From positions 1 to 6,874 of the forward strand of contig JARDZH010000101.1 in assembly GCA_029240955.1 (NCBI GenBank): 6,874 nucleotides of DNA, written 5' to 3'. Below, one piece after another: positions 5,917 to 6,874 of this stretch. The position numbers and the translations under genes were made by a program. Below the pieces are notes generated by a model. The model worked only from the letters and a program-made list of their open reading frames with translations. It did no database searches and was not told the origin of the DNA. The first letter of the stretch is position 1. Each line of letters opens with the position of its first letter. The DNA is from Pseudomonas sp. Lineage in GTDB: Bacteria; Pseudomonadota; Gammaproteobacteria; Pseudomonadales; Pseudomonadaceae.

Positions 5917-5967
5917 TTACAAAAATACGACGCAGCCGTGCCAATACCGTGACATGACTTGATGCAT
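5917..5967 (-). CDS. Candidate 16-residue leader peptide
   Basis: A 16-codon ORF, MHQVMSRYWHGCVVFL, ends 42 bp before the terminator stem. The run Arg-Tyr-Trp-His-Gly-Cys packs rare residues together, as leader peptides of attenuators often do, and contains a Cys in a sulfur-related setting. The codons for RYWH (around GGTATTGGC) can pair partly with the 5' arm of the terminator. Against it, the Shine-Dalgarno is weak (GGA, 4 nt before the ATG) and an ORF this short may arise by chance. An inner ATG at 5953-5955 would give 12 residues. Unrecognised. Confidence 0.3.
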   Translation of the reverse strand: MHQVMSRYWHGCVVFL

Positions 5968-6004
5968 TCAGTCCGGCGGAGCTTGCGCTAGTGTCATAAA
6001 AGCT

Positions 6005-6036
6005 TCCATTCTCTGACGTGGGTGTCACGGAATGGA
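6005..6036. promoter_or_regulatory. Long imperfect palindrome in the divergent regulatory gap
   Basis: TCCATTC (6005-6011) and GAATGGA (6030-6036) are perfect inverted arms; inside them TGAC (6014-6017) and GTCA (6024-6027) continue the symmetry around a 6-nt centre. This makes 13-nt arms with one mismatch and one wobble. It lies 57 bp before the AraC-family start codon and could be an operator for that gene, for a leftward leader transcript, or for both. Confidence 0.5.
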
Positions 6037-6092
6037 CGCTTGATGCCCTCGGCAAGGCCGATCAAGCAATCAGTGACAGGAAGGGTCGCCGC

Positions 6093-6874
6093 ATGCCCGA
6101 GCCAAGCAGCTTAGCCAGTTGGACACGCGCACTGTGCAAGCAGCTCGATGCACTGGAGCTGGACAGCTCTGCACTGTGTCTGGCCGCGGGTGTCGAGCAC
6201 GTCGAGATGCACAATCCGCACGCCAGCTTTGCCCTCGCCGCTACGTTACGGCTCTGGGCTCTGGCGGTTGAGGCAAGTGGCGATCCTGCGCTGGGTTTGC
6301 GTGTTTCACGCTTCGTCAGCCCGACCACGTTCCATGCGCTGGGTTATACGCTTGTCGCCAGCGGATCGTTGCGCGACGTCTTCGAGCGCATCGTGCGCTA
6401 CCACTCGGAAGCTGAAGACTCGCTTGCACTGGATTTCAAGCGGGTGGGTGATCGCTACCAGTTCTGCTTCAGTGCCCCTTGTGAAGAGGTGCAGGCCGCT
6501 GAGGTGCTGGACGCGTTTGCAGCCATCTATCTACGCACATGCCGCAATCGACTTGGACGAAGCTATGTGCCGCTGGCAGTGCATCTCCAGCGCCGTGAAC
6601 CGGACGACGCGCAGCCCTGGCACGAGCTGTTCCGGGCTCCGCTGTTCTTTTCGGCCGCGTATAACATGCTGGAATTCGACGGCGACGGCTTTGACAGTCA
6701 CCTTGACGATACCTTCGTGCCAACCAGCGATAGCGAGCAGCCTGCCGCACTGATCTGGGAACAGCGCGTCCGTTCGGCCATCGAAGCTTTGCTGCCTGAA
6801 GGCGAGCCATCGGCACAGAGCATCGCTGAAACGTTAGGCCTGAGCCCTCGCGGCCTGCAAAGGCATCTGGCCGA
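6093..6874 (+). CDS. AraC-family transcriptional regulator (3' end cut off by window edge)
   Basis: 260 codons are visible and open to the right edge; relatives are about 330-350 residues. The N-terminal two thirds match the Arabinose_bd-type ligand domain (PF12625 class), with landmarks ALGLRVSRFVSPTTFHALGY near 72-91 and SLRDVFERIVRYHSE near 97-111, the usual pattern in OruR-like AraC regulators. The HTH domain begins near residue 240 (SAQSIAETLGLSPRGLQRHLA) and is cut by the window. The ATG at 6093 follows AGGAAGGG with 7-nt spacing. It is transcribed away from the hydrolase cluster. Its Met plus Cys content is ordinary (8 of 260), unlike the minus-strand genes, so it may belong to another unit. 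No ligand or target is visible, apart from the palindrome at 6005-6036 as a possible self-regulatory site. Confidence 0.88.
   Translation, partial: MPEPSSLASWTRALCKQLDALELDSSALCLAAGVEHVEMHNPHASFALAATLRLWALAVEASGDPALGLRVSRFVSPTTFHALGYTLVASGSLRDVFERIVRYHSEAEDSLALDFKRVGDRYQFCFSAPCEEVQAAEVLDAFAAIYLRTCRNRLGRSYVPLAVHLQRREPDDAQPWHELFRAPLFFSAAYNMLEFDGDGFDSHLDDTFVPTSDSEQPAALIWEQRVRSAIEALLPEGEPSAQSIAETLGLSPRGLQRHLA

Noticed and set aside
5929..5949. Minus-strand TTGGCACGG resembling a sigma54 -24 element upstream of the candidate leader.
   Set aside because: The -12 position 10 bases after GG reads TC instead of GC, so the element is incomplete.
5978..5996. Plus-strand GG-N10-GC near CCGGCGGAGCTTGCGC as a sigma54 promoter for the AraC gene.
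   Set aside because: The spacing fits but the surrounding bases do not match TGGCAC or TTGC in register; GG-N10-GC alone is common in GC-rich DNA.
6148..6753. A 201-codon plus-strand open frame inside the AraC gene.
   Set aside because: It is in a different frame from the AraC-family protein and shows no domain features; a shadow frame.

Overview
The window reads as chromosomal DNA of a Pseudomonas species, most likely near the P. syringae or P. fluorescens groups. The evidence is the GC-rich coding DNA, AT-rich promoter patches, Pseudomonas-type REP elements (cores beginning GTGGGAG or GTAGGAG) and the gene families present. The species is inferred, not proven. Six of the seven clear protein genes lie on the minus strand, and most fit one theme: obtaining sulfur from organic compounds when sulfate and cysteine are short.

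Layout, left to right. Positions 1-2698 hold a minus-strand operon transcribed right to left: a TauD/TfdA-family 2-oxoglutarate dioxygenase, a TauB/SsuB-type ABC ATPase and a TauC/SsuC-type permease that runs off the left edge. A single REP and a hairpin sit between the ATPase and permease genes. Positions 2699-3195 carry no gene: an AT-rich promoter region, a degenerate REP, two large inverted REP pairs of different sequence type, and the rho-independent terminator of the next gene. Positions 3196-3978 encode a MetQ/NlpA-family binding protein with an ordinary signal peptide rather than a lipobox. Positions 4134-5060 encode a compact sigma54-type AAA+ activator with neither receiver nor HTH domain and with altered GAFTGA and arginine-finger positions. 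Positions 5147-5728 encode an RBBP9/YdeN-type serine hydrolase. After a regulatory gap, a divergent AraC-family regulator starts at 6093 on the plus strand and runs off the right edge.

How the parts may work together (inference): the transporter imports a sulfonate or sulfate ester and the dioxygenase releases its sulfur; MetQ captures methionine or a related sulfur amino acid; the AAA+ protein is a candidate regulator. The six minus-strand proteins are poor in Met and Cys (27 of 1614 residues), which suits proteins made during sulfur starvation.

The least explained part is the 364-bp gap between the hydrolase and the AraC gene. On the minus strand it holds a 16-codon ORF rich in rare residues (Arg-Tyr-Trp-His-Gly-Cys), then a strong terminator, then two similar dyads near a possible hydrolase promoter. 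This could be a leader-peptide attenuator or a small RNA gene. Together with the unusual AAA+ protein it is the best candidate for undescribed biology here.
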